Source: an uncultured Pelagibacteraceae bacterium (GTDB lineage: Bacteria > Pseudomonadota > Alphaproteobacteria > Pelagibacterales > Pelagibacteraceae). From it: a stretch of 36,858 bases of DNA. Shown here piece after piece: positions 1 through 9,016 of the stretch. The translations under genes were made by a program, and so were the position numbers. The first letter of the stretch is position 1; every line of letters begins with the position of its first letter. The stretch lies in NCBI GenBank assembly GCA_902587215.1, contig CACIKJ010000005.1, forward strand, positions 1-36,858, written 5' to 3'. Below the pieces are notes generated by a model. That model was not told the DNA's origin. It made no database searches and saw nothing but the letters and a program-made list of their open reading frames with translations.

Positions 1-1
1 A

Positions 2-895
2 ATTGGTTTTAAAAAAAGCGCTGATGCCTTTTCATCAGGCCTAAAAGAGATAATAGTAAAGAAAGAAATAGATGACGAAAATTTAAATAAAATAGAAGAT
101 TTTTTAATTTCCTCAGACGTCGGCGTAGATGCGGCAAGTGAAATAAAAAATACTATATCTCAAAAAAAAATTGACCCAAATAAAGGGATAATTAATGAAG
201 TAAATGGTGTGTTGAAAGACTATATTGTAAATTTAATGAAACCATTAGAAAAAAAGAATTTTTTTAGTTCAAAGGATAAATTAAATATTATTTTAGTATC
301 TGGAGTAAATGGTGTAGGCAAAACAACTTCGATTGGAAAAATTGGAAAAAAATTAAAAGAAAATAATAACAAGGTGTTATTTTCAGCTTGTGATACATTT
401 AGAGCTGCTGCTATTGATCAACTTGAACAGTGGGCAAATAAAATAAAAGTAGAAATAATTAAATCTGATCCTGGTTCCGATCCGGCATCTGTTGCTTTTA
501 AATCTTTAGATATGGCAAAAAAAAATAATTATAATCAAGTGATTATTGACACTGCAGGCAGGCTCCAAAACAAAAAAAATCTAATGGAAGAATATAAGAA
601 AATAGCGAATGTAATAAAAAAATTTGATGACAAAGCTCCACAAGAAGTAGTTCTTGTTCTAGATGCTACATCCGGACAGAATGTAATTAATCAAGTTGAA
701 GAATTTAATAAAATAATAGCGCTGACTGGAATAATAATGACTAAACTGGATGGTACCGCAAAAGGAGGTATACTTATTGCTGCAGCTAAAAGATTCAAAA
801 TCCCAATTATTGCTCTTGGATTAGGTGAAAAAGAAGATGATTTGGAGATCTTTGACTCAGAAAATTTTGCAAATGCTTTTGTGCAAACTAATTGA
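2..895 (+). CDS. ftsY: Signal recognition particle receptor FtsY (5' truncated by window start)
   Basis: Frame is open from base 2 (IGFKKSADAFSSGLKEIIVKKE...), upstream of the listed GTG at 209. SRP GTPase motifs GVNGVGKTTSIGKIGKKL, DTFRAAAIDQLEQWA, DTAGRLQNKKNLMEE, TKLDGTAKGG. Confidence 0.95.
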   Translation: MGFKKSADAFSSGLKEIIVKKEIDDENLNKIEDFLISSDVGVDAASEIKNTISQKKIDPNKGIINEVNGVLKDYIVNLMKPLEKKNFFSSKDKLNIILVSGVNGVGKTTSIGKIGKKLKENNNKVLFSACDTFRAAAIDQLEQWANKIKVEIIKSDPGSDPASVAFKSLDMAKKNNYNQVIIDTAGRLQNKKNLMEEYKKIANVIKKFDDKAPQEVVLVLDATSGQNVINQVEEFNKIIALTGIIMTKLDGTAKGGILIAAAKRFKIPIIALGLGEKEDDLEIFDSENFANAFVQTN

Positions 896-1439
896 TTAAG
901 TTAGTAGATATTAATGGTTTATAAATTTTACACTTAAGCGTACTTGATACATTTTTAAATCCACAATTTTTTGCATAAGAAGAAATAACAAAACTAATTT
1001 TTCCTTTTTCTTTGATTTTACTAATTTTTTTAAGTGCTATATCAAATTTTAAATTTTCGAAAAAATTTTTACTTGCACTTACTAAAATTAAGGTATTGTT
1101 ATCTTCCAATAAATAATATGCAAAATCCTCAGGGAATACAGGATAATCATAATTGTGGGATAATTTTTTAACATAAGATGGAAACCAATCATAAGTGATT
1201 AATGGCTCATCAGTTTTTAATTCGTGATTATAAATATATAGGTCTTGTGGATAATCCGTTATATAATTATAATCTTCACCTCTAGATAAAATAGCTTTAT
1301 CTCTAGTTTTAAAATAAAGTGTGAAATCTTTGTTATAAGAATCCATTTTTCCTACAAAAAAATAATCATCCTCTGTATATTTATTTTCAGCCAAAGCTGA
1401 ATTAAATAAAAAGAAAAGAAAAAAAATTAAATATTTCAT
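888..1439 (-). CDS. Hypothetical secreted protein with signal peptide
   Basis: 183-aa ORF with N-terminal signal peptide MKYLIFFLFFLFNSALAE; no family recognised. Overlaps the ftsY 3' end by 8 nt (convergent). Confidence 0.7.
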   Translation of the reverse strand: MKYLIFFLFFLFNSALAENKYTEDDYFFVGKMDSYNKDFTLYFKTRDKAILSRGEDYNYITDYPQDLYIYNHELKTDEPLITYDWFPSYVKKLSHNYDYPVFPEDFAYYLLEDNNTLILVSASKNFFENLKFDIALKKISKIKEKGKISFVISSYAKNCGFKNVSSTLKCKIYKPLISTNLIN

Positions 1440-1487
1440 CTAGATAAGATAAAAATTTTTAATGGAAATGATTTGTTTAAATTATGT

Positions 1488-2297
1488 CTAATTTAAGCTT
1501 GATATAAACTGATTTATTGAATTAATTAAGTCTTCATTGAAATCCATCATGTGATCATCATTTTCCACAAAGTAGTTGAATTTTGGATTGTTAGCTAGAT
1601 TAAACAAGTGCTCTCCCATTTCAAATGGAACTATATTATCTTTTTTTCCATGTAAAATAAGTATGGGTGAAAAAACCTTTTGTATTTTTTTATCTGTTTC
1701 GTACTTATCCTTTAATAACAGTCCTGTAGGTAACAGTGGATAATATTTTCTTGAAAGTTTTAACATTGATGTAAAAGGAGACTCTAAAATAATACCTGCA
1801 AATTTATGATCTTTTGCAAGATCTATTGTTACAGCTGTTCCTAATGACTCACCATAAACTATAATATTTTGGTCACTAATATTATTTAGGTTAAGCCAAT
1901 ACTTTGCGGCCCTAGCATCTTTATATAGACCATGTTCAGTTGGATTTCCTTTATTACCACTGAAACCTCTATAAGCAATAATTAGATAATTTAGCTTTAA
2001 TTTTGCCAAATCATTTAACTTGTATATTCTATTTTCTAAGCTTCCTGCATTTCCATGAAAAAATAATAAAGTCTTATAATTCTCATTTTTTTTAAAATAC
2101 CAGGAATTAAGACCATGATCTGATGGAATTTTAATTTTTTCTATTTTATGATTTAATTTATTTTCATCTAAATAGTTATTTTCACTTGGATGGTACATTA
2201 ATGATCTCTGAGAAAAATAAATTACAATACAAATTGTAAAGTAAACTAAAAATAAAAATAAAAGAGTATATCCAACTATCATTTTATTTATTCTCAT
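1488..2297 (-). CDS. Alpha/beta hydrolase (BEM46/ABHD13-like)
   Basis: FFHGNAGSLENR oxyanion region, GESLGTA nucleophile elbow, GKKDNIVPFEMGEHL and DDHMMDF; N-terminal TM anchor. Confidence 0.85.
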   Translation of the reverse strand: MRINKMIVGYTLLFLFLVYFTICIVIYFSQRSLMYHPSENNYLDENKLNHKIEKIKIPSDHGLNSWYFKKNENYKTLLFFHGNAGSLENRIYKLNDLAKLKLNYLIIAYRGFSGNKGNPTEHGLYKDARAAKYWLNLNNISDQNIIVYGESLGTAVTIDLAKDHKFAGIILESPFTSMLKLSRKYYPLLPTGLLLKDKYETDKKIQKVFSPILILHGKKDNIVPFEMGEHLFNLANNPKFNYFVENDDHMMDFNEDLINSINQFISSLN

Positions 2298-3190
2298 CTA
2301 GTTTTTTTTTTGACAAAGTATATCCCCAAAAATACTAATAATGCTCCAATAAAATGGTAATACTCTAATGATTCTGCAAATAAGATTATGCCATAAAATG
2401 CGCCATAAACCGTAAACAAATATAATGTAAATCCAGTTGTTGATGCTCCAAGATGTTTTTGTGTTATTGTATATAGACTAAATGCAATTATCCCTGGAGA
2501 AATAGCTGCAAATATGACCCATGCATAAAAATTGTAATCAAAATTAGTTGATTGAAATAAGTTTTGTTCAATTAAATAAAAAGGAAGCATACTTAAAGCT
2601 CCAAAAAAGGAAATCATAGTAAATCTAGGAAAAACATTAAGACTTGATTTCCATCGAAATAAAAATACTGAATACAAAGCCCATCCTATTGCGGCACCCA
2701 GCATCCATAAGTCTCCAGAAGTAAATTTTAGGTTAATTAAATAAACAAGGTTTCCTCTCGTAATTATTATTAACACTCCTATAAGACAGGAAATTAATCC
2801 AAAAAACATAAAAGTATTAATTTTTTCTTTAAACAAAAAGCTTGAAATTAAAATTATGAATATAGGTGATGAGGTATATATAATTCCCATATTAACAATT
2901 GTCGTTGTCTCTCCTGCTATGTAAGGAAAAATACTACAAACGCCGCATCCCATTGATCCTAAAAATAATAATTCTTTGAATTCTTTTTTAATATTGAGAT
3001 AATTTTTTTTTAAATAAAAAAAATTAAATAATAGTAAAATTAAGAAAACTAAAGACCATCTCCAGAATGATAACGATATCGGAGGAACAAACTCTATGCC
3101 ACCTCTTGCAACAACTAAATTGCTAGCCATAAATATAGGCTGAATTAATAGAAGAAAAAATGGATATAAGTTTTTATTTGAATATTTCAA
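2294..3190 (-). CDS. DMT superfamily EamA-type transporter
   Basis: About 10 hydrophobic segments in two repeats; SFWRWSLVFLILLL and GAAIGWALYSVFLFRW typical of EamA. Confidence 0.85.
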   Translation of the reverse strand: MKYSNKNLYPFFLLLIQPIFMASNLVVARGGIEFVPPISLSFWRWSLVFLILLLFNFFYLKKNYLNIKKEFKELLFLGSMGCGVCSIFPYIAGETTTIVNMGIIYTSSPIFIILISSFLFKEKINTFMFFGLISCLIGVLIIITRGNLVYLINLKFTSGDLWMLGAAIGWALYSVFLFRWKSSLNVFPRFTMISFFGALSMLPFYLIEQNLFQSTNFDYNFYAWVIFAAISPGIIAFSLYTITQKHLGASTTGFTLYLFTVYGAFYGIILFAESLEYYHFIGALLVFLGIYFVKKKTR

Positions 3191-3208
3191 ATTATAAAAA
3201 CGATTTTA

Positions 3209-3397
3209 TTATTTTTTATCAAAGAAGGCTTCGTAAATCATCATTGCGATTGCACCTCCCATTAAAATATATACTGGTAGTACATCTAATACTGTTATTA
3301 GCATAGATCTTGTTAAAGTAGTTGCAAGTCCAACAAGAAAGAAAATTGCAAATGCTAGTCCTATTAATGTTGTAATTTTATTCATTAAATTTTTCAC
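3209..3397 (-). CDS. Small two-TM membrane protein, unknown function
   Basis: 62-aa ORF with two hydrophobic helices between amidase and EamA genes; second Met at 3385 is an alternative start that reduces the overlap with the amidase. Confidence 0.55.
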   Translation of the reverse strand: MKNLMNKITTLIGLAFAIFFLVGLATTLTRSMLITVLDVLPVYILMGGAIAMMIYEAFFDKK

Positions 3398-4712
3398 TTT
3401 CTCTCTCTAACCAATTTGCAATGCCCATGAATCTTAAATCATCATATTTATTACCTATTAGCTGTATACCTAATGGTAGATTATTTTCTCCCTCTAGTAA
3501 AGGTAAAGAAATTGTAGGTGTTCCCATAAAAGACCAAACAGTACAAAATTCAGGACTTCCTGTACTTGATAAACCTTTATCAGCTACTCCAGTACTAGAT
3601 GGAGAAATAACACCATGATAATCTTCAAATACTTCTTTATATGAATCATAGCTTCTAGCCATAAAGTCTTTTGCCTCTGCATAATCTTTTGCAGAATACT
3701 TTATTCCTCTAGATATTGCAGCTTGCATTTCCTTGGAAAGTTTTTTTTTACTTTTCATAAAATAATTATGGAAATTATTTGCCATATCTGTCTCATGTAT
3801 TATTTGATGAAATTTTTTAATCTCTTTAAAATAAGAAGGTGTATCAAAAACCTCAATATTTTTTTTAAATGATTTAATAAAATATTCAAATGAGTCTCTT
3901 GATTTCTTATCTATTTTTTTCCAACTTTCTGTTTTATAAAAAATAAACTTTGGTTCGAATCTTGGTGACTTAAGAGTTTCATCTAGCATAGTATTGGTTG
4001 AATAGTGAATTGTTGATTTATCGTAAGAGTCTTTTTTAATTAATACTTTTGCTAACAAAGCAACATCCTCAACTGATTTGCCAAATACACCGACATGGTC
4101 TAAATTTTCTGATGTTTTAAGAACACCGTTTCTGGATATCAAACCAAATGAAGGTTTATAACCAACAACCCCACAATAAGAAGCTGGTCTTATAATTGAA
4201 CCTCCTGTTTGAGAACCAATAGATAATGGAGCCATATGCGAAGCTACAACAGCAGCAGATCCACTTGAAGATCCACCGGGGGTTCTGGTGTAATCGTGTG
4301 GATTTTTTGTTTTGCTAGGACTGTAATAAGCTAATTCAGAGGTTGCTGTTTTCCCCATAATTATTGCTCCCTCAGTTTTAAGTAAGTCCACTATTTCAGC
4401 ATCCTGAGAAGCTGACATTCCTTTTCTCAATGAAGTCCCACACTCCGTCGGCATATCAAAAGTTCCGATTATATCTTTTAGAGCTACAGGAATTCCATGG
4501 AGTAACCCTTGAGGTTTTCCAGATCTTCTATGATTATCTGACTCTTGTGCTTTTTCTATTAAAACTTTCTCATCAAAATGTGCCCATGCATGAATATCTT
4601 TTTCAAATTTCTTTATTCTATCAATATAAGCTTTGCAAAGTTCAACTGAAGTAAGTTCAGCGTCTTTTATTTTTGTAACCAGTTGTTTTACACTAAGTTT
4701 AAAAACATCCAT
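3378..4712 (-). CDS. Amidase (amidase signature family)
   Basis: Signature GGSSSGSAAVVASHMAPLSIGSQTGGSIIRPASYCGVVGYKPS and VALKDIIGTF. Start re-set to MDVFKLSVKQ (4712) because the listed start at 4745 runs into dctM. Confidence 0.9.
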   Translation of the reverse strand: MDVFKLSVKQLVTKIKDAELTSVELCKAYIDRIKKFEKDIHAWAHFDEKVLIEKAQESDNHRRSGKPQGLLHGIPVALKDIIGTFDMPTECGTSLRKGMSASQDAEIVDLLKTEGAIIMGKTATSELAYYSPSKTKNPHDYTRTPGGSSSGSAAVVASHMAPLSIGSQTGGSIIRPASYCGVVGYKPSFGLISRNGVLKTSENLDHVGVFGKSVEDVALLAKVLIKKDSYDKSTIHYSTNTMLDETLKSPRFEPKFIFYKTESWKKIDKKSRDSFEYFIKSFKKNIEVFDTPSYFKEIKKFHQIIHETDMANNFHNYFMKSKKKLSKEMQAAISRGIKYSAKDYAEAKDFMARSYDSYKEVFEDYHGVISPSSTGVADKGLSSTGSPEFCTVWSFMGTPTISLPLLEGENNLPLGIQLIGNKYDDLRFMGIANWLERESEKFNE

Positions 4713-4714
4713 TA

Positions 4715-6076
4715 TTAATCTGCAAACAGAGTTTCTGGAAGCCAAAGAGCTATACCAGGGAACATATACATTAAAAACATTGCCAAAATTACGATTGCTA
4801 AGAATGGCATAATACCTCTAAAAATATCTAATAATTCAACATTTCTGGATTGAACACCTTTTAAATAATAAGCAGACATTGCCATTGGCGGTGTCAAAAA
4901 TGAAGTTTGTAAGTTTAAAGCAATTAGCATTGCAAAAAAATATGGGTTTACACCAAAAAATTCCACTAAAGGTAAAAATATAGGAACAAAAATAATTAAA
5001 ATTTCAGTCCATTCAAGAGGCCACCCAAGCAAGAATATAATAATTTGTGTTATAACCAAGAATTGCCATGGTTGTAAATTCATAGATTTAAAGAAATGTT
5101 CAAAAACTTCATGACCACCAAGATATGAGAACACAGCAGCAAATGTCCATGAACCTATGAACAACCACATTATCATTGCTGTAGTTTTAGCTGTTAAAAA
5201 AACTGACTCTTTAAAATTTTTCCATTTTAAAGTCTTATAAAAATAAGATAACACAAGCGCTCCAAATGCACCTACGGCAGCAGCTTCTGCTGGTGTAGCA
5301 ATTCCAGCTAAAATTGTTCCAAGTACTAAAATTATTAGCGAAAATAAAGGTAAGAAAGATACTAAAACTTCTCTTAAAATTACTGATCTAGGTGGAATTT
5401 CCTCTTTTGGAGGTTTTGGTGCAATTGAAGGATTAAGCCATGCTCTAAAAATTGCATAACCAATATATAATCCTGCTAACATTAAGCCTGGAAATATTGC
5501 TGCTGCAAATAATCTTAAAGGTGATAACTGTGCTATTACAGCATAAACTATAAGCATAATACTTGGCGGAATTAATATTCCCAAGCATCCACCTGAGCAA
5601 ATTATCCCTGATGCAAATTTTTTATCATAACCAGCTTTTATCATAGCTGGCCAAGCTAATAATCCCATCAATGTTACCACTGCTCCTATAATACCTGTCG
5701 CTGTAGAAAATAAAGCACAAGTGACTAAAGCAGCTACAGCCATTGAGGCTGGTAATCCATGAGAAGCCAGTCTTATAGCAAAAAATAATCTTGCTACTAT
5801 TCCAGCTCTTTCAACCAAATAACCCATAAACAGAAACAGGGGAACAGCAGTAAGCACTGTGTTGTCCATTACTGAATAAGTATTATTTATAAATAACCTA
5901 AATATTCTATTATCGAATATGCTTTCCATCAATGCTGGATCGTAATAAGCATAATAACCAAAACCAATTCCCATAGCCATAAGTGTAAAAGCAATTGGAA
6001 AACCTAATAAAACTGCAAAAAGGAAAAGTCCCATCATCATGATTGCTATCTCGGGATTTGTAAGCTCAAATAACAT
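4715..6076 (-). CDS. dctM: TRAP transporter large permease DctM
   Basis: 453-aa polytopic protein; FPIAFTLMAMGIGFG, GIATPAEAAAVGAFGAL, and LTPPMAMSAYYLKG typical of DctM. Confidence 0.93.
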   Translation of the reverse strand: MLFELTNPEIAIMMMGLFLFAVLLGFPIAFTLMAMGIGFGYYAYYDPALMESIFDNRIFRLFINNTYSVMDNTVLTAVPLFLFMGYLVERAGIVARLFFAIRLASHGLPASMAVAALVTCALFSTATGIIGAVVTLMGLLAWPAMIKAGYDKKFASGIICSGGCLGILIPPSIMLIVYAVIAQLSPLRLFAAAIFPGLMLAGLYIGYAIFRAWLNPSIAPKPPKEEIPPRSVILREVLVSFLPLFSLIILVLGTILAGIATPAEAAAVGAFGALVLSYFYKTLKWKNFKESVFLTAKTTAMIMWLFIGSWTFAAVFSYLGGHEVFEHFFKSMNLQPWQFLVITQIIIFLLGWPLEWTEILIIFVPIFLPLVEFFGVNPYFFAMLIALNLQTSFLTPPMAMSAYYLKGVQSRNVELLDIFRGIMPFLAIVILAMFLMYMFPGIALWLPETLFAD

Positions 6077-6653
6077 CTTTTTGATCCTCGTCTTGAGAAG
6101 TTCTCATTAAAATTTTTTCTGTCTCTACAGCATCTGCAGAAGCTCTTTTAGGCCAATGGCCTGTTTGAATACATATAATTGATCTAAATACTTCACTTAC
6201 TCCCTGAATGATAAGCAAAAAACCAGCAAGTGGGATCATTGATTTTGCCATATATATTTGAATTTGAGCTGGACTGTTCCAACTTGTCTCTTTTATTTTC
6301 CAAGCCTGAGCCGCATAATCCCAACCATAAAAAGCCAATGCAAGAACACCTGGAAAGAAAAATACAAAATATAATACTAAGTCAATAGAGCCTTGTACTC
6401 TTACAGGAAAAAGTCTGTAAATTACATCTCCTCTAACATGTGCTTCCGTACTAAGCGTGTAAGCTCCAGCCATCATAAAAATAGCACCGTACATTTGTAA
6501 GCTAAAATCAAAGTTCCATAATGTTGGAGCATTAAGTGCATAAGCCATAAAAACTTCGTAGCAAGTTCCTCCCATTAAAACTACAATACACCAAGAGAAT
6601 GCTTTTCCCATCGAAGCACTTAGTGTGTCTGCAAATTTAATGAAAGATCTCAT
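6066..6653 (-). CDS. dctQ: TRAP transporter small permease DctQ
   Basis: 195-aa four-TM protein immediately upstream of dctM (11-nt overlap); HVRGDVIYRLFPVRVQGSIDL motif. Confidence 0.9.
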   Translation of the reverse strand: MRSFIKFADTLSASMGKAFSWCIVVLMGGTCYEVFMAYALNAPTLWNFDFSLQMYGAIFMMAGAYTLSTEAHVRGDVIYRLFPVRVQGSIDLVLYFVFFFPGVLALAFYGWDYAAQAWKIKETSWNSPAQIQIYMAKSMIPLAGFLLIIQGVSEVFRSIICIQTGHWPKRASADAVETEKILMRTSQDEDQKDVI

Positions 6654-6703
6654 GAGAAAATCAATATCTACTATAATTAAAAAATTTCAACTGTTTATAA
6701 TAA

Positions 6704-6727
6704 AAAGGGGGGTAAAGACCCCCCTTT
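6704..6727 (-). terminator. G6/C6 hairpin between dctP and dctQ, intrinsic terminator or attenuator
   Basis: AAAGGGGGG-TAAAGA-CCCCCCTTT perfect 9-bp stem, 6-nt loop. In minus-strand sense the 3' arm runs into UUUUU-A-UUAU. Strongest GC hairpin noticed in the window. Confidence 0.8.
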
Positions 6728-6754
6728 AATATAGATTAATAAACTAAGATTTAG

Positions 6755-7912
6755 TTAAATTTTAACCTTAGCTAGTGAACCAAACTCATTTTCATAAGCA
6801 AGTCTGTAGTTAGGCTGATTCATCAGCAAGTACTTCATAACTCTTTTTGCATATGATTTTTGTGAATCTACGATCTTCTTAAAGAAAGGATCTTTCTTGT
6901 TGAAGTCACCGATCACTTTATCCCAACCTTTTAATTGTTCAGCTAAGATTTCATCTGAAGTTTGGTAAACATTTACCTTGTGCTCATTCATCAATTTAGA
7001 CAAATCAGCTGAATATCTTACTAACGCTTTGAAGTAGTTATCAGAGTTAGCAGCATATGCAGCATTTTTCAAAATTGCTTGATGTGCAGGTGATAAACTG
7101 TTTAGTTTTTTCTTATTAATTGGTATTTCAAACATCTCTTGAGATTGGTGGAAAGATCCTAAGTGATAATGCTTAGAAACATCCTGCATACCAAACTGAG
7201 AGTCTGAAGTTGGGTTGTTAAACTCAGCAGCTTCAATCAAACCAGTTTTCATAGCTGGTTGAATTTCACCACCTGGTAATTGTCTAACTACCATTCCCAT
7301 TGCAGTAAGTACGTTTGTTGCAAGACCAACTGTTCTATACTTCATACCTTTAACATCAGAAACTTTTGTTACGTTCTTTTTGAACCATCCAAAAGGCTGA
7401 GCTGGCATTGGCATGTGGAAGTATCCAACATAGTCATATCCAACTTTTGCTAAAGTCTCTTCATATAGAGCTCTTCCTCCACCGTATTCCATCCATCCCA
7501 TTACTTCTTGAGATGACATACCGTAAGAAGGACCAGTTCCAAACAATGAAGCTGCAGCATTTTTACCATACCAGTATGCAGTCACCCAGTGACCCATATC
7601 TAATACACCTGAGCTTACAGCATCACCAATTTCTGAAGTTTTAACAACAGCTCCAACTGGTTGTAGGTCTATTTTTAGAGTTCCACCTGACATGTCGCTT
7701 ACCATTTTCGCATAGTCTCCTGCCATTTCGAAAAAGATGTTAGCTCCACTAGGCCAAGCAGCTTGCATCTTAAGTGTTACATGTCCACTTCCTAATGCAA
7801 GGTTAGGCATAGCCACAGCTGCTGTTGCTGCTGCTCCAGTTGCTGCTGCTGCCTTAAAGAACTTACGTCTTGAAGAAATTTTCTTCAAAGACTTTTTATT
7901 TTCTTTAACCAT
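6755..7912 (-). CDS. dctP: TRAP transporter solute-binding protein DctP (Tat-type signal; 2-oxo/2-hydroxy-acid-binding-like)
   Basis: SSRRKFFKAAAATGAAATAAVAMPNLALG twin-Arg leader; TRAP SBP core with GLIEAAEFNNPTSD region resembling TakP-type receptors; next to dctQM; strong SD AGGAG. Confidence 0.88.
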   Translation of the reverse strand: MVKENKKSLKKISSRRKFFKAAAATGAAATAAVAMPNLALGSGHVTLKMQAAWPSGANIFFEMAGDYAKMVSDMSGGTLKIDLQPVGAVVKTSEIGDAVSSGVLDMGHWVTAYWYGKNAAASLFGTGPSYGMSSQEVMGWMEYGGGRALYEETLAKVGYDYVGYFHMPMPAQPFGWFKKNVTKVSDVKGMKYRTVGLATNVLTAMGMVVRQLPGGEIQPAMKTGLIEAAEFNNPTSDSQFGMQDVSKHYHLGSFHQSQEMFEIPINKKKLNSLSPAHQAILKNAAYAANSDNYFKALVRYSADLSKLMNEHKVNVYQTSDEILAEQLKGWDKVIGDFNKKDPFFKKIVDSQKSYAKRVMKYLLMNQPNYRLAYENEFGSLAKVKI

Positions 7913-8060
7913 TTTCTCTCCTCTTTTATTGAAGTTAATTAATTAACTAATTGATTTAAGCACAAAAAACCCAAATTGTCCTAAGAAAGATTCTTAATAA
8001 AAAGTCGCAATAGCTTTAATAATTAATTAATTTTTCAATTGTAGATTGTAAAGATTTAAA

Positions 8061-9014
8061 TCAATTTACTTTGTTCACACATTCTCCCGTTTCGAAAAAT
8101 TCATGAAGATTATCTATTGCAAGATTAGCCATTGCTGTTCTTGTCTCTTTTGTTGCGCTACCTAAATGAGGAAGAATGAAAGCACTTTTGTGTTTTAGAT
8201 AACCAGAATTTAAATTTGGTTCATTTTTATAAACATCTAAACCAACAGCATATACTTTTCGTCTATTTAATGCATCAATTAGAGCCTCATCATCAACTAT
8301 ATCTCCTCTTGCAACATTCGTAACAACTGCCCCCTTAGGCAAAAACTCGATGGTCTCTTTATTAATCATATCTACAGTTTCTTTCGAAGCTGGACAACAA
8401 ATTGATAAAACATCTGAAACGGAGAGTAAATCTTTTAAGTTATCATGATAAGTTGCTCCTTGCTCTTTTTCTTCGCTTAGTTTTGAACGATTATGATAAT
8501 GAATTATCATTCCTAATGATTTTGCAATTTTACCAATCTTTTGCCCTATTCTTCCCATTCCTAGTATTCCTAATCTTGCGCCAGTTAGTTGTTTTCCGAT
8601 TAAATAATCTGCTGACCATTTCCAATTACTTTCTTTTGCACTTTCTATACCCTCTGATGCTCTCCTACATGCTCCCAAAATTAATAATATTCCAATTTCA
8701 GCTGTTGCATCCGTAAGAACATCTGGTGTGTTGGTAACTACTATGCCTCTTTTCTTTGCAGCCTCTAAATCTATGTTTCCAAAACCTACTGCAAAATTTG
8801 ATAATATTTTAACACTATCTGGCAATTTATTTATTGTCTCTGCATCCATTTTATCTGTTAAAGATGTAAGAATTCCATCGCATCCTTTACTCATATCAAT
8901 TACTTTGCTTTGAGAGTATAATTCATCATTATCGTTAAAATTTGCATCAAAAATTTTTGAAGCTTTTTCTTCACATGATTTTAGCAACCTTCTAGTGATT
9001 AAGATTTTTTTCAT
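8061..9014 (-). CDS. D-2-hydroxyacid dehydrogenase (NAD(P)-dependent, glyoxylate reductase-like)
   Basis: GILGMGRIGQKIGKIAKSLGM Rossmann motif; catalytic Arg/Glu/His in NVARGDIVDDEALI, NEPNLN, LPHLGSAT. Confidence 0.92.
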   Translation of the reverse strand: MKKILITRRLLKSCEEKASKIFDANFNDNDELYSQSKVIDMSKGCDGILTSLTDKMDAETINKLPDSVKILSNFAVGFGNIDLEAAKKRGIVVTNTPDVLTDATAEIGILLILGACRRASEGIESAKESNWKWSADYLIGKQLTGARLGILGMGRIGQKIGKIAKSLGMIIHYHNRSKLSEEKEQGATYHDNLKDLLSVSDVLSICCPASKETVDMINKETIEFLPKGAVVTNVARGDIVDDEALIDALNRRKVYAVGLDVYKNEPNLNSGYLKHKSAFILPHLGSATKETRTAMANLAIDNLHEFFETGECVNKVN

Positions 9015-9016
9015 TG

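Noticed and set aside
209-211. GTG at 209 as ftsY start
   Set aside because: The same frame is open from base 2 with FtsY-like sequence, so the gene starts upstream of the window.
3421-3618. Plus-strand ORF antisense to the amidase
   Set aside because: Shadow ORF on the opposite strand of a clear amidase; no domain-like features.
7408-7946. Plus-strand ORFs (78 aa and 69 aa) antisense to dctP
   Set aside because: The opposite strand encodes a clear TRAP SBP; Ala/Val-rich reading is the mirror of the Tat leader.
8402-8913. Plus-strand ORFs antisense to the D-2-hydroxyacid dehydrogenase
   Set aside because: Shadow ORFs of a strongly supported gene.
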